From assembly GCF_965278975.1 (NCBI RefSeq), contig NZ_OZ257126.1, positions 2,356,001 through 2,420,000 on the forward strand: a stretch of DNA of 64,000 nt, read 5' to 3'. Position 1 is the stretch's first letter. Each line of letters opens with the position of its first letter. Made by a program: the position numbers and the translations under genes. Origin of the DNA: Ferrovibrio sp965278975. Its GTDB lineage: Bacteria > Pseudomonadota > Alphaproteobacteria > Ferrovibrionales > Ferrovibrionaceae. Of this stretch, positions 36,180 through 44,675 are shown piece after piece. Below the pieces are notes generated by a model. That model did no database searches. It was not told the origin of the DNA and worked only from the letters and a program-made list of their open reading frames with translations.

Positions 36180-37777
36180 ATCCGTTCAAGGGGCTTACCT
36201 TCGGGCAATCGCTCGATCTGCTGCGCCGTGAGTATGGTGGCCGCGAGGCCCTTGTCTTCAAAGGTCGGCGCTGGACCTTCACCGAAGCCTGTGCCGAGAT
36301 TGATCGGGCGGCGGCCCGGCTCGGCACACTGGGCTTGCGCGAAGGTGACAAGGTCGGACTCTGGCTACCGAACCGGCCGGAATTCCTCTGGTACTGGCTG
36401 GCAGCCGGGCGTATCGGACTGGTCGCCGTGCTGCTGAACACGCGGCTCAAGCATGATGAAGCCGCCTATCAGCTCAGGCAGTCGGAAACCCGCGCGGCCG
36501 TGGTGCCGGGGGCGGGGTCTTTCCGCGATTTCGTCGGTGAATTGTCGGCAATGCGTGCTGAGTTGCCATTGCTGCAGCGAGTCCTGGCCCTTGATCCGCT
36601 GGAACACCCGGTTGCCGGTGTCGAGGATTGGTCGGGGCCGCTGCCCAGCGGCTTGAAACAGCCGCCGGATGCCATCGATCCGGAAGCCGCTGTGCTGATT
36701 GCCTATAGTTCCGGCACCACGGCGCTGCCGAAAGGGGCAATGCTTACCCATTGCCTGTTCCGCAAGACCTGGGACCACGGCCCGCGCTTCGATCAGACAC
36801 CGGAAGATCGCCTGTATCTCTGCGTACCGTTGTTCGGCATTCTCTCCACGGTCAATGGCGTGCTCACTTTCTGGTCGCGCGGCTCCTGCGTGGTGCTGGC
36901 GGAACGCTTCGAAGCCCGCGAGGCGTTGACCACGCTGCAGGATGAACGCTGCACGGCGATGTATCTGTTGCCGTTGATGCTGGAACAGATGCTCACTGAT
37001 CCGGAATTCAAGCGTTTCGACCTGAGTGCCTTGCGCACCGGCATCATTGTTGCCACCGATCCCAATATTCTGCGCCGTGCCGCCAATGAACTTGGCATCA
37101 AAGGCTTCTTCACCAGCTATGGCATGACCGAAACCAGTTCGGCGGTGACGCGGACGCGTCATGATGATCCGCTCGATATCCGCGCCACCACCCATGGCAA
37201 GATGCTGCCGGATATCGAAGTGCGTATCGCCGACCCGGAAACCAACGCGCCGTTGCCCGATGGCGACTATGGCGAAATCCAGGTCAAGGGCTATTGCGTG
37301 ATGAAGGGCTATTTCAACAAGCCGGAAGAGACACGCAAGGCTTTTTCCGATGATGGCTGGTTCAAGACCGGCGATGGCGGCCTGCGGCTGCCGGATGGTG
37401 CCTTCCAGTTCCAGCGCCGCCTCAAGGATGGCTATAAATTCAACGGTTTCAACGTCTCCACGGTTGAAGTGGAATCTGTCATGGCACAGCACCCGGCAGT
37501 GCAATCCGCCGCAGTGGTTGGCATGCCCGATCGCGCCCATGGCGAGATCGGCGTCGCCTTCGTCATTCTGCGTGACGGCAATGCAGCGGCGCCGCAGGAA
37601 ATTCAGGATTTTCTCAAGCCTCGCCTGGCTTCTTTCAAGCAGCCACAGCATGTCTTCATCGTGGCAGACCTGCCGCTCACGGCGGGTACCGGCAAGGTAC
37701 AGAAGTTCAAGTTGCGTGAAATGGCCGAGCAAGCATTAGCCGCGCGAGCCGAGTCTGCTGGAGCATCGCATGGCTGA
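36176..37777 (+). CDS. AMP-binding acyl-CoA ligase, tandem paralogue 2
   Basis: 533-residue ANL enzyme with YSSGTTALPKG, SYGMTETS, WFKTGDGG and AGTGKVQKFKLR in order. It shares long stretches with paralogue 1, including a 32-base identical DNA segment (34791-34822 and 36368-36399) within the NRPEFLWYW region. It overlaps its upstream neighbour by four bases (ATGA) and its downstream one by eight. All catalytic motifs look intact, so it is not a decayed copy; divergence in the acid-binding region would give a different substrate preference. Confidence 0.9.
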   Translation: MNPFKGLTFGQSLDLLRREYGGREALVFKGRRWTFTEACAEIDRAAARLGTLGLREGDKVGLWLPNRPEFLWYWLAAGRIGLVAVLLNTRLKHDEAAYQLRQSETRAAVVPGAGSFRDFVGELSAMRAELPLLQRVLALDPLEHPVAGVEDWSGPLPSGLKQPPDAIDPEAAVLIAYSSGTTALPKGAMLTHCLFRKTWDHGPRFDQTPEDRLYLCVPLFGILSTVNGVLTFWSRGSCVVLAERFEAREALTTLQDERCTAMYLLPLMLEQMLTDPEFKRFDLSALRTGIIVATDPNILRRAANELGIKGFFTSYGMTETSSAVTRTRHDDPLDIRATTHGKMLPDIEVRIADPETNAPLPDGDYGEIQVKGYCVMKGYFNKPEETRKAFSDDGWFKTGDGGLRLPDGAFQFQRRLKDGYKFNGFNVSTVEVESVMAQHPAVQSAAVVGMPDRAHGEIGVAFVILRDGNAAAPQEIQDFLKPRLASFKQPQHVFIVADLPLTAGTGKVQKFKLREMAEQALAARAESAGASHG

Positions 37778-39419
37778 ATCGAATCCTTATATCGGCCTCA
37801 CTTACGCCCAGGCGTGGGATCGTCTTGTCTCTGCATGGGGTGATCGGGAAGCCCTGGTCTTCGGCGGCAAGCGGTGGAGTTTCGCGGCTGCACGCGAGGA
37901 GGTCAACCGCGCCTCGGCACGGCTTGCTTCGCTGGGGCTGAAAACCGGTGACACCGTGGCGATCTGGATGCCAAACCGCCCGGAATTCCTCTGGTACTGG
38001 TTTGGCGCCGCCCAGATGGGTTTGATGGCGGTGTTCCTCAACACCCGCCTGCGGCAAGAGGAATTCGTCTACCAGATTGCGCAATCCGATGCGCGGCTGG
38101 TGATTGTGCCTGGCGGCGGAGCCTTCCGCGATTTCCTCGGCGAGTTGTGCGGTGTGTGTCCGGAACTGACCCGCAATCCGGCTGGTAAGCTGAACGCGGC
38201 CGCTTTTCCCAAACTGCAGGCAGTGGTGAGCTGCGATCCGCTGGCAGAGCCCCTGCCGGGCGTGCTTGATTGGTCGGCGCCGGCGGATGCCGCCTTGCCG
38301 GTGCCCCCGCCTGCCATGGATCACGACCGCCCTGCCCTGATTGCTTATAGCTCAGGCACCACGGCCTTGCCCAAGGGGGCGATGCTCACCCATTGCATCT
38401 GGCGCAAAGCCTATGATGGCGGTGACCGTATCGGCCTGTCGGCGGAAGATGGGCTCTATCTCTGTGTTCCACTGTTCGGTGTGCTGGGTTCGCTGAATGG
38501 CGTGCTTACCTTCTGGTCTCATGGCGCCCGTATCGTGCTCGACGAGCGTTTCGATACCGAGCGGGCATTGAACGCTTTGGCTAATGAACGCCTCAGTGCG
38601 ATGCATCTGCTGCCGGCGATGATCGAGCAGATGACCACGCATCCGCGTTTCAAGCAGTTCGACCTGAGCCGCCTGCGCTGCGGCGTGGTGCTTTCGAGTG
38701 ACCCCGATGTGCTGCGTGCTGCCGCCGAGCGGCTGGGGGTGCGTGGTGTGGTGACAGGCTATGGCCTCACGGAGTCCACCGGCTTGGTGACACGCGTATG
38801 GTGGACCGATCCGCTGGAAGAACGCCTGCAAAGCCAGGGCCGGCCTTTGCCCGATTGCCTGATCCGTGTTGTCGATCCGGATACCGGCCAGGATCTGCCG
38901 CCCGGTGAACTGGGCGAGATCTGGATCGGCGGCTATAGCGTGATGCATGGCTATTACAACAAGCCGGTGGAAACCGCCGCCAGTATTACCGCCGATGGCT
39001 GGCTGAAAAGCGGCGATGCCGGCTACCTGCTGCCGGATGGCCGGCTTGTGTTCAAGCACCGCTTGAAGGATGGCTACAAGCACAAGGGTTTCAACGTTTC
39101 GACGCCGGAAGTCGAATCGGTCGCCGCCAAGCATCCGGCGGTGCGTGCCGTGGCGGTGGTTGGCGTGCCGGATCGGCTCTGGGGTGAAACCGGTGTGGCA
39201 TTCGTCATCCCGAAACCCGGCGCCACTTTCGATGGCGAGGAGTTTCTCGCCTTCATGCGCGAACGGCTGGCCGGCTTCAAGGTACCTGCTCGCGTCTATG
39301 CGGTGGAGGCCTTCCCGCTTACCGGCGGCACCGAGAAGATTCAGAAATTCAAGCTGCGCGAACAGGCAATCGCCTTGATTGCCGGGGAGCCGGCGGCCGC
39401 AGTAGCCGCGGTGAAGTAA
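37770..39419 (+). CDS. AMP-binding acyl-CoA ligase, tandem paralogue 3
   Basis: 549-residue ANL enzyme with YSSGTTALPKG, GYGLTEST, LKSGDAG and GGTEKIQKFKLR, so the catalytic lysine is kept although the usual TGK reads TEK. NRPEFLWYW is shared with the two upstream copies; the 20 bases encoding its core recur exactly at 34801, 36378 and 37981. It carries a short insertion (CPELTRNPAGKLNAAAF) relative to the others near residue 127-143. Last of the three overlapping ligase genes; a gap of about 50 bases leads to the dehydrogenase-like gene. Confidence 0.9.
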   Translation: MAESNPYIGLTYAQAWDRLVSAWGDREALVFGGKRWSFAAAREEVNRASARLASLGLKTGDTVAIWMPNRPEFLWYWFGAAQMGLMAVFLNTRLRQEEFVYQIAQSDARLVIVPGGGAFRDFLGELCGVCPELTRNPAGKLNAAAFPKLQAVVSCDPLAEPLPGVLDWSAPADAALPVPPPAMDHDRPALIAYSSGTTALPKGAMLTHCIWRKAYDGGDRIGLSAEDGLYLCVPLFGVLGSLNGVLTFWSHGARIVLDERFDTERALNALANERLSAMHLLPAMIEQMTTHPRFKQFDLSRLRCGVVLSSDPDVLRAAAERLGVRGVVTGYGLTESTGLVTRVWWTDPLEERLQSQGRPLPDCLIRVVDPDTGQDLPPGELGEIWIGGYSVMHGYYNKPVETAASITADGWLKSGDAGYLLPDGRLVFKHRLKDGYKHKGFNVSTPEVESVAAKHPAVRAVAVVGVPDRLWGETGVAFVIPKPGATFDGEEFLAFMRERLAGFKVPARVYAVEAFPLTGGTEKIQKFKLREQAIALIAGEPAAAVAAVK

Positions 39420-39472
39420 AAGGCAGGTAATAGGCGGACGGTGGCCGCTCAGAAGCGAAGGGATGGGGCGTC

Positions 39473-40642
39473 ATGTATGTATTCAACAATAAATTCTACA
39501 ACGAAGTGCAGGAGCTGGCCCGTGACGTGGCCCGCAATGTGGTGCAGCCCACTGCTGAGAAGCATGACCGCAATTATTCCATGCCGGTCGAGATGCTGCA
39601 GGCAATGCATGCCAATGGCCTGCTGAAGCTTTGCCTGCCGAAGGAATTCGGTGGCCAGGGTACTGGCGTGATGCCTGGCGTTGACCCGCTCGCCTTCCTG
39701 CTGGTGATCGAGGAAATTGGCCGTTTCGATATGGCCTCTTCGCATTGCTTCCAGGTGCATTCGCATTCCGCGCAGATGCTGGCTCATGGCGGCACCAAGG
39801 AGCAGCTGGCGCGCTGGTATGAACCTACCGTCAAGGACGGTGGCATCATTTCCTGGACCGGCAGCGAACCGGGCCGCACCGCACGCGGCATGTATAATAT
39901 GGTTTCCGAAGCCAAGCGCACCAGCAACGGCTATGTGCTGAATGGTATCAAGAATTACGGCACCAATGCTTCGATTGGCACCTGGAATATCATCAGCGTT
40001 TCCACGGAAGGCATGGATCCGCTGGAGGGCTTTCTCATGGTGCTGGTGCCGAAAGGCGCCAAGGGTCTCACCATCGATGAAGCCTGGTGGCGCCCCACCG
40101 GCATGAGGGCTGCCGTCAGCCCGAAGCTGATCCTTGAGAATCTGGAAGTGCCGGACCATGACGTTCTGGTCGGCCCTGGTTTCTATCCGAAATGCCAGGG
40201 TGGTTCACGCTGGCATCTGGGCTTCGGCGCCAATCATCTTGGCGCAGCCCAGGGTCTGCTGGACTTTGCGGTGGAATACCTGCCCAAGCGCGGCACGGCG
40301 GGCAGCCCGCACAGCCAGCGCGTGCTGGGAGAGATGCGTATGCGTATCGCATCGGCGCGGGCACTGCTTTACCAGGCAGCGGAAATGTGGGGCGGCAGCA
40401 ATATCCGCGCCGCCGAAGAACTCAGTCTCATGGCAAAGACGGTTTGCATCGCCACGGCTGAATGGATGGTGAATGAAACCATCCGCATCGTCGGCACTAC
40501 GGCTCTGCTCAATACCTTCCCGCTGCCGCGCATGATCCGCGACATCCATGTCCATTCGACCCATGCCAATCTTGACAATACCTCCCAGACTTTGGGCAAG
40601 GCGTTGCTGGGCATGACGATCGATACCACCCAGCAGCAGTGA
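39473..40642 (+). CDS. Acyl-CoA dehydrogenase-fold flavoprotein, non-canonical subgroup
   Basis: 389-residue protein with the acyl-CoA dehydrogenase domain order. It has WWRPTGMRAAVSPKLILENLEVPD in the mid-domain and no YEGT; the C-terminus reads MIRDIHVHSTHANLDNTSQ. The SSHCFQVHSHSAQML segment near residue 90 is matched by AHCYQVHNHTMWIM in the protein at 52571-53788, marking a subgroup. No candidate glutamate base is obvious, so oxygenation, desaturation by another base, or a non-redox role are possible. Weak ribosome site (GGGATGGGG). Inside the operon it follows the three ligases, as expected for the step after CoA activation. Confidence 0.83.
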   Translation: MYVFNNKFYNEVQELARDVARNVVQPTAEKHDRNYSMPVEMLQAMHANGLLKLCLPKEFGGQGTGVMPGVDPLAFLLVIEEIGRFDMASSHCFQVHSHSAQMLAHGGTKEQLARWYEPTVKDGGIISWTGSEPGRTARGMYNMVSEAKRTSNGYVLNGIKNYGTNASIGTWNIISVSTEGMDPLEGFLMVLVPKGAKGLTIDEAWWRPTGMRAAVSPKLILENLEVPDHDVLVGPGFYPKCQGGSRWHLGFGANHLGAAQGLLDFAVEYLPKRGTAGSPHSQRVLGEMRMRIASARALLYQAAEMWGGSNIRAAEELSLMAKTVCIATAEWMVNETIRIVGTTALLNTFPLPRMIRDIHVHSTHANLDNTSQTLGKALLGMTIDTTQQQ

Positions 40643-40651
40643 GCAGAAGCG

Positions 40652-41428
40652 ATGATTCTTGAATTCCGCGATGTCGGCAAACGCTTCTACAAAGGTGCCG
40701 CGGAGATTCTGGCGCTCAAGAACGCGTCATTCAGCATCGCGGAAGGCGAATTTGTGTCCGTGCTTGGGCCTTCGGGCTGCGGCAAATCCACTTTGCTGAA
40801 TCTGGCCGCCGGATTGAGTCCGCCGTCCTATGGCACGGTGCTTTACCGCAATGAGCCGGTCACCAAAATCAACACCCGGGTCGGCTACATCACGCAGCGT
40901 GACAACCTGCTGGAATGGGCGTCAACCTACGAGAACATCGTGCTTGGCCTGCGTATCCGGGGCACGCCAAAAGCCCGCATCCGTGAATTGGCCGATAAAT
41001 TCCTGGCAATGACCGGTTTGACCGATTTCGCCAATCATTTTCCGGCCGAGCTTTCCGGCGGTATGCGCAAGCGCGTCGCCATGGCGCGCACGCTGATCTA
41101 CTCACCGGAACTGGTGATGATGGATGAGCCGTTCAGTGCGCTGGATGCCCATGTGAAGATGCTGATGCATGAGGAATTGCTGCGCATCTGGGAGACTGAC
41201 CGCAAGACCATCCTGTTCATCACGCATGATCTTGCCGAGGCAATCACATTGTCCGATCGCGTGGTGGTGATGTCGGCGCGGCCGGGTCAGGTAAAGCTTG
41301 AAGTGCCGATCAATCTGCCACGCCCGCGCGATCCGTTCCTGATCCATACCAGCCCGGATTTCATCCGGTTGTATGAGAAACTCTGGGATGCGCTGAAGGA
41401 AGATATCCGGCGCGGCGACAACGTTTAA
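40652..41428 (+). CDS. ABC transporter ATP-binding protein, TauB/SsuB type
   Basis: 258-residue ATPase with Walker A GPSGCGKST (about 39-47), signature LSGGMRKRVAMAR and Walker B LVMMDEPFSALD. The H-loop is FITHDLAEA. It follows the dehydrogenase-like gene by 9 bases and the permease follows by 10, so transporter parts are embedded in a catabolic operon. It should serve the two binding proteins encoded at 32.4-34.5 kb. Confidence 0.92.
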   Translation: MILEFRDVGKRFYKGAAEILALKNASFSIAEGEFVSVLGPSGCGKSTLLNLAAGLSPPSYGTVLYRNEPVTKINTRVGYITQRDNLLEWASTYENIVLGLRIRGTPKARIRELADKFLAMTGLTDFANHFPAELSGGMRKRVAMARTLIYSPELVMMDEPFSALDAHVKMLMHEELLRIWETDRKTILFITHDLAEAITLSDRVVVMSARPGQVKLEVPINLPRPRDPFLIHTSPDFIRLYEKLWDALKEDIRRGDNV

Positions 41429-41438
41429 GGAGGATGCC

Positions 41439-42272
41439 ATGACCAACGCGTCACCATCCATGTTCCGCAATACCGGCGACCAGATCAGCGAGGCGCAGAT
41501 CAATCCGCTGCGCTACAGTCTGATGCTCTGGGTGAAACGTATTCTCCTGCTCGCCGCCCTGCTAAGTCTGTGGGAATACGGCGCGCGGGCAAAATGGTTC
41601 AATCCGCATTTCTCCAGCTTCCCCTCGGAAATATTCCGCGCCCTGGCTGATATGGCCCGCAGCGGCGATCTGGTGCAGCATGTGCCGATCACTTTGACGG
41701 AGGCGGTGGTCGGCTTCATCTGCGGCACTATTGCCGGCGGTACTGTAGGATTCATTTTCGGCTGGTTCGAGAAAGTGGCGGAACTGCTCGATCCTTTCAT
41801 CATTGCCATCTACAGCCTGCCTAAAGTTGCCCTGGCGCCACTGTTCATCCTGTGGTTCGGTATCGGCATTCAGGCCAAGATCATCCTTACCGCCACCATT
41901 GTTTTCTTCCTGGTGTTCTTCAACACCTATGCCGGCGTGCGCGATGCTTCGCGCGAATTGATGGATATCGTGCGCCTGATGGGGGCGAAAACACCGGAGG
42001 TGATCCGGCGCGTGGCCTTGCCTTCGGCGCTCACGGCGATCTTTGTCGGCCTGCGTGTTTCCGTGCCATATGCCCTGATCGGCGCTGTGGTGGGCGAGAT
42101 GATGGCATCCAACCGTGGTGTCGGCTTCCTGCTTACCCGCGCTACCGGGCAATTCGATACAGCTGGCGCTTTCGCCGCCCTGTTCATCCTGGTGGTGATC
42201 TCTGCCACCTTCAACGCCATCATCGTGGCGCTGGAGAGATACCTGCTGCGCTGGAAGAAAGTGCAGCGGTGA
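41439..42272 (+). CDS. ABC transporter permease, TauC/SsuC type
   Basis: 277-residue inner-membrane protein with about six hydrophobic segments and an EAA-like loop (VRLMGAKTPEVIRRVALPSA). The N-terminal 25 residues are hydrophilic and cytoplasmic. AAGGAGG lies ahead of the ATG. Its stop overlaps the GTG of the next gene. It completes the importer of the 32.4-43.2 kb operon; its length and topology match the permease at 2686-3477, but the sequences are clearly diverged. Confidence 0.9.
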   Translation: MTNASPSMFRNTGDQISEAQINPLRYSLMLWVKRILLLAALLSLWEYGARAKWFNPHFSSFPSEIFRALADMARSGDLVQHVPITLTEAVVGFICGTIAGGTVGFIFGWFEKVAELLDPFIIAIYSLPKVALAPLFILWFGIGIQAKIILTATIVFFLVFFNTYAGVRDASRELMDIVRLMGAKTPEVIRRVALPSALTAIFVGLRVSVPYALIGAVVGEMMASNRGVGFLLTRATGQFDTAGAFAALFILVVISATFNAIIVALERYLLRWKKVQR

Positions 42273-43234
42273 GCCAGTCCGCCACACGCGTACGCGATCT
42301 TTGTTCCCTGCTGGGGGTCGAACAGCCGATCCTGCTTGCCGGCATGACATCGGTGGGTACGGCGCGGCTGGCTGCCGCCGTGTCCGAAGCCGGCGGCCTG
42401 GGTCTGGTAGCTGCCGGCCGCCTGACGCCGGAGGGCTTTGGCACCGAGATGGACAAGGCCCTGGCGCTCACTTCACGGCCCATCGGCGTGAACATCCCCG
42501 TGGTTCGCGATACCACCCTGATGCAGGGGATGATTGCGGCGGCATTGCAGCGTCAGGTTTCCCCGATCATTCTGGGTGGCGGCAATCCGGCCCCCTGGGC
42601 GGCCTTGATTCTAAAAGCTGGCCGTAAGCTAGGCATTGTCACCGCCACGCCGGAACAGGCGCGCAAGGCTGAAGCCTTGGGCGCCAGTCTGGTGGTGGTG
42701 GCTGGCCACGAGGCCGGCGGCAAGGCCGGTGCAGACGAAGTTGGCGGCATGGTGCTGATCCCGGCGGTGGCCGATGCGGTATCGCTGCCGGTGATCGCGG
42801 CGGGTGGCATTGTCGATAGTCGCACAGCGGCGGCGGCACTCTGCCTCGGCGCTGCCGGTGTTCAGCTTGGCACCCGTTTCATGCTGGCCGAGGAATCGCC
42901 CCTGCACGCCGAAACCAAGGCCGCCATGCTGCGTGCCGCCGTAGGCGACACCATGATCATCGCCCGGCGCTATGGCATGGCGCGCCGAATGCTCGGTACG
43001 CCAGCAGCCCGCCATATCGCCGAACGCGAGGCAGCGGCATCGCAGGATGAAATGATTGCCCTGCTGGCAGGACGCCATAGCGAACGTGGGCTGCTGCAGG
43101 GCGATCTGGCCACTGGCATGGTTGCCTGCGGCCAGGGGGTTGGCCGCATCGCAAACCTGCTCCCGGCGGCCGCGATCGTGCATGAGATTGCGGCGGGAAT
43201 CCGCCCGGTGCTGGCCGAAGCAGCCGCACTTTAG
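42269..43234 (+). CDS. Nitronate monooxygenase/FabK-like flavoprotein
   Basis: 321-residue TIM-barrel FMN protein of the nitronate monooxygenase / enoyl-ACP reductase II family. Visible are PILLAGMTSVGTARLAAAVSEAGG at the start, GHEAGGKAG near residue 150 and VIAAGGIVDSRT before the phosphate-binding GAAGVQLGTRFM. The true start is the GTG overlapping the permease stop; a much longer in-frame reading (from 41852) lies inside the permease gene and was rejected. In catabolic operons such proteins can detoxify alkyl nitronates or reduce enoyl thioesters; here the second is attractive but unproven. Confidence 0.85.
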   Translation: MSQSATRVRDLCSLLGVEQPILLAGMTSVGTARLAAAVSEAGGLGLVAAGRLTPEGFGTEMDKALALTSRPIGVNIPVVRDTTLMQGMIAAALQRQVSPIILGGGNPAPWAALILKAGRKLGIVTATPEQARKAEALGASLVVVAGHEAGGKAGADEVGGMVLIPAVADAVSLPVIAAGGIVDSRTAAAALCLGAAGVQLGTRFMLAEESPLHAETKAAMLRAAVGDTMIIARRYGMARRMLGTPAARHIAEREAAASQDEMIALLAGRHSERGLLQGDLATGMVACGQGVGRIANLLPAAAIVHEIAAGIRPVLAEAAAL

Positions 43235-44490
43235 CGCGGCGCGTTGGTGTCCTGGGTCTTGAGGTAGATCAGGGCCACGAACAGGAAGATTGCACTCAGC
43301 AGGCCGAAAACGGTGCGAAAAGCCAGTGCCGAGCCGATTGATCCTGGCTCAGACAGAGCCTGCACAATGAAGCTCGAGCCGCTCTGGTTGAGGAACACGC
43401 CGATCACCGATGTTGCGGTCACAACAGACACGGCGCGTCCGGTCATTTCCTTCGGAAAACTCGACTGGCTATGTACCGTCACCATGACGTAGAGCGGCCC
43501 GACAATGGCAATGCCCATAAGCAGCGTGATACTGGCCGCCAGGCTGGCCTGGCCTAGCCAAGCCAGCAGCAGGAACTGCACGGCCTGGATCATCGCTCCG
43601 ACAACGACAATCCACTTCTTGGTATTGAAGATGCGCTCAAGCGGGCCGAAGGCCAGCGCGGCGAGCAGATGTACTCCCATCATTGCCAGCAGCACATTGC
43701 CGCGCGCGATGGCATCCAGGTCATGTACCACGAGCAGGTAGGGACCGGCCCAGAGTCCGACAGTGAGCTGCATCGGCGTGAACATGAACAGCGACACCAC
43801 CAGCATCGGCCGGATGCGCGGGTCTGCCGCCATGTGCAGCACGCCAACGAAACCCTGGCGGAAGCTCTCATGTTTCTGCACCGGCAACGGTGCGCCAGGC
43901 GGGCGGTCGCGCAGCATGTAATGGCCGGCGATGGTGAGCAAGGCCGCCAGCGCCGCCACGCCAAGCAGGGTAATGCGCCAGCCGACCAGTTCGATGGCGC
44001 CAGCCATCGGGGTGGTGGCCAGGATGCCGCCGAAGCCGCCGACAGCCGTGATCCGGCCAGTCCAGGTGGTCATCTCGCTTGGCGGTTTCCAGGCGGCAAA
44101 AATTACCACGCTGGACATGAACACGCCGCAGAAGCCCATGCCGATCAGCAGCCGGCCGAGCAGCAGCTGCGGCCAATCCTCGGCGAAGGCAAACAGCGCA
44201 CTGCCGGCGACACCGAACAGCAGCAATAAGGTACAGGCGCGGCGCGGACCGTAGCGGTCGACCAGGATGCCGAAGGGGATCTGAGCGACACCGGCAGCCA
44301 GGAACAGGCCGGCCATCACCACGCCGAGTTCGCGCGCATCAAGGCCCAGTTCGCGGTTCAGCACCGGCGCCAGCACCGAGCCGACATTGCGTTGCAGGTG
44401 GCCACAGGCATAGAGAGCGCAAAGCAGCAGGAAGATGACGAGGAAGGTGCGGTTTTGCTGAGCGGAATTGCTGGCTAGCGGATCGGCCAT
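43231..44490 (-). CDS. Major facilitator superfamily transporter
   Basis: 419-residue protein with about 12 hydrophobic segments in two halves. The MFS loop between helices 2 and 3 reads GILVDRYGPRRAC, close to the family G-x3-D-R-x-G-R-R motif, and GVVMAGLFLAAGVAQIPFG precedes it. The ATG at 44490 follows AAGGAGAC; the frame remains open to 44790 but that would cross the ligase promoter. It is divergent from a CoA-ligase gene, suggesting uptake or export of that ligase's substrate. Its 3' end overlaps the nitronate monooxygenase-like gene by four bases, tail to tail. Confidence 0.88.
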   Translation of the reverse strand: MADPLASNSAQQNRTFLVIFLLLCALYACGHLQRNVGSVLAPVLNRELGLDARELGVVMAGLFLAAGVAQIPFGILVDRYGPRRACTLLLLFGVAGSALFAFAEDWPQLLLGRLLIGMGFCGVFMSSVVIFAAWKPPSEMTTWTGRITAVGGFGGILATTPMAGAIELVGWRITLLGVAALAALLTIAGHYMLRDRPPGAPLPVQKHESFRQGFVGVLHMAADPRIRPMLVVSLFMFTPMQLTVGLWAGPYLLVVHDLDAIARGNVLLAMMGVHLLAALAFGPLERIFNTKKWIVVVGAMIQAVQFLLLAWLGQASLAASITLLMGIAIVGPLYVMVTVHSQSSFPKEMTGRAVSVVTATSVIGVFLNQSGSSFIVQALSEPGSIGSALAFRTVFGLLSAIFLFVALIYLKTQDTNAPR

Positions 44491-44548
44491 GCGGCGTCCG
44501 TCTCCTTCCCGGCGAAATCCGCGGCGGGGAGGCCGCGATTCATAGTTG

Positions 44549-44572
44549 GGTACAATTTTTTCAAATTGTACC
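44549..44572. promoter_or_regulatory. Perfect 10-bp inverted repeat between MFS and CoA-ligase genes
   Basis: GGTACAATTT and AAATTGTACC are exact complements with a 4-base spacer. The TTGTA/TACAA half-sites resemble those of the other elements in the window but point outward, so this is an everted arrangement. It sits centrally in the 185-base gap between two divergent genes and very probably is an operator for both. Confidence 0.6.
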
Positions 44573-44675
44573 ATTCTCCGTTCATGTCTTGTATGATTAA
44601 TTTTGAAGAATTGCCGGAATTGCCATGCAACCCGGCCAAGGCCGCGCCAAGCGGCCAAGTGCAAGAGAGGAAGCC

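Noticed and set aside
36365..37732. Minus-strand open frame of 455 codons opposite acyl-CoA ligase paralogue 2
   Set aside because: Shadow of a gene with all ANL motifs; similar shadows lie opposite the other ligases, as expected from shared codon bias.
41852..43234. Start of the nitronate monooxygenase-like gene far inside the permease gene
   Set aside because: The family N-terminus begins after the GTG at 42269, which overlaps the permease stop; the upstream part translates to an Arg/Cys-rich shadow of the permease.
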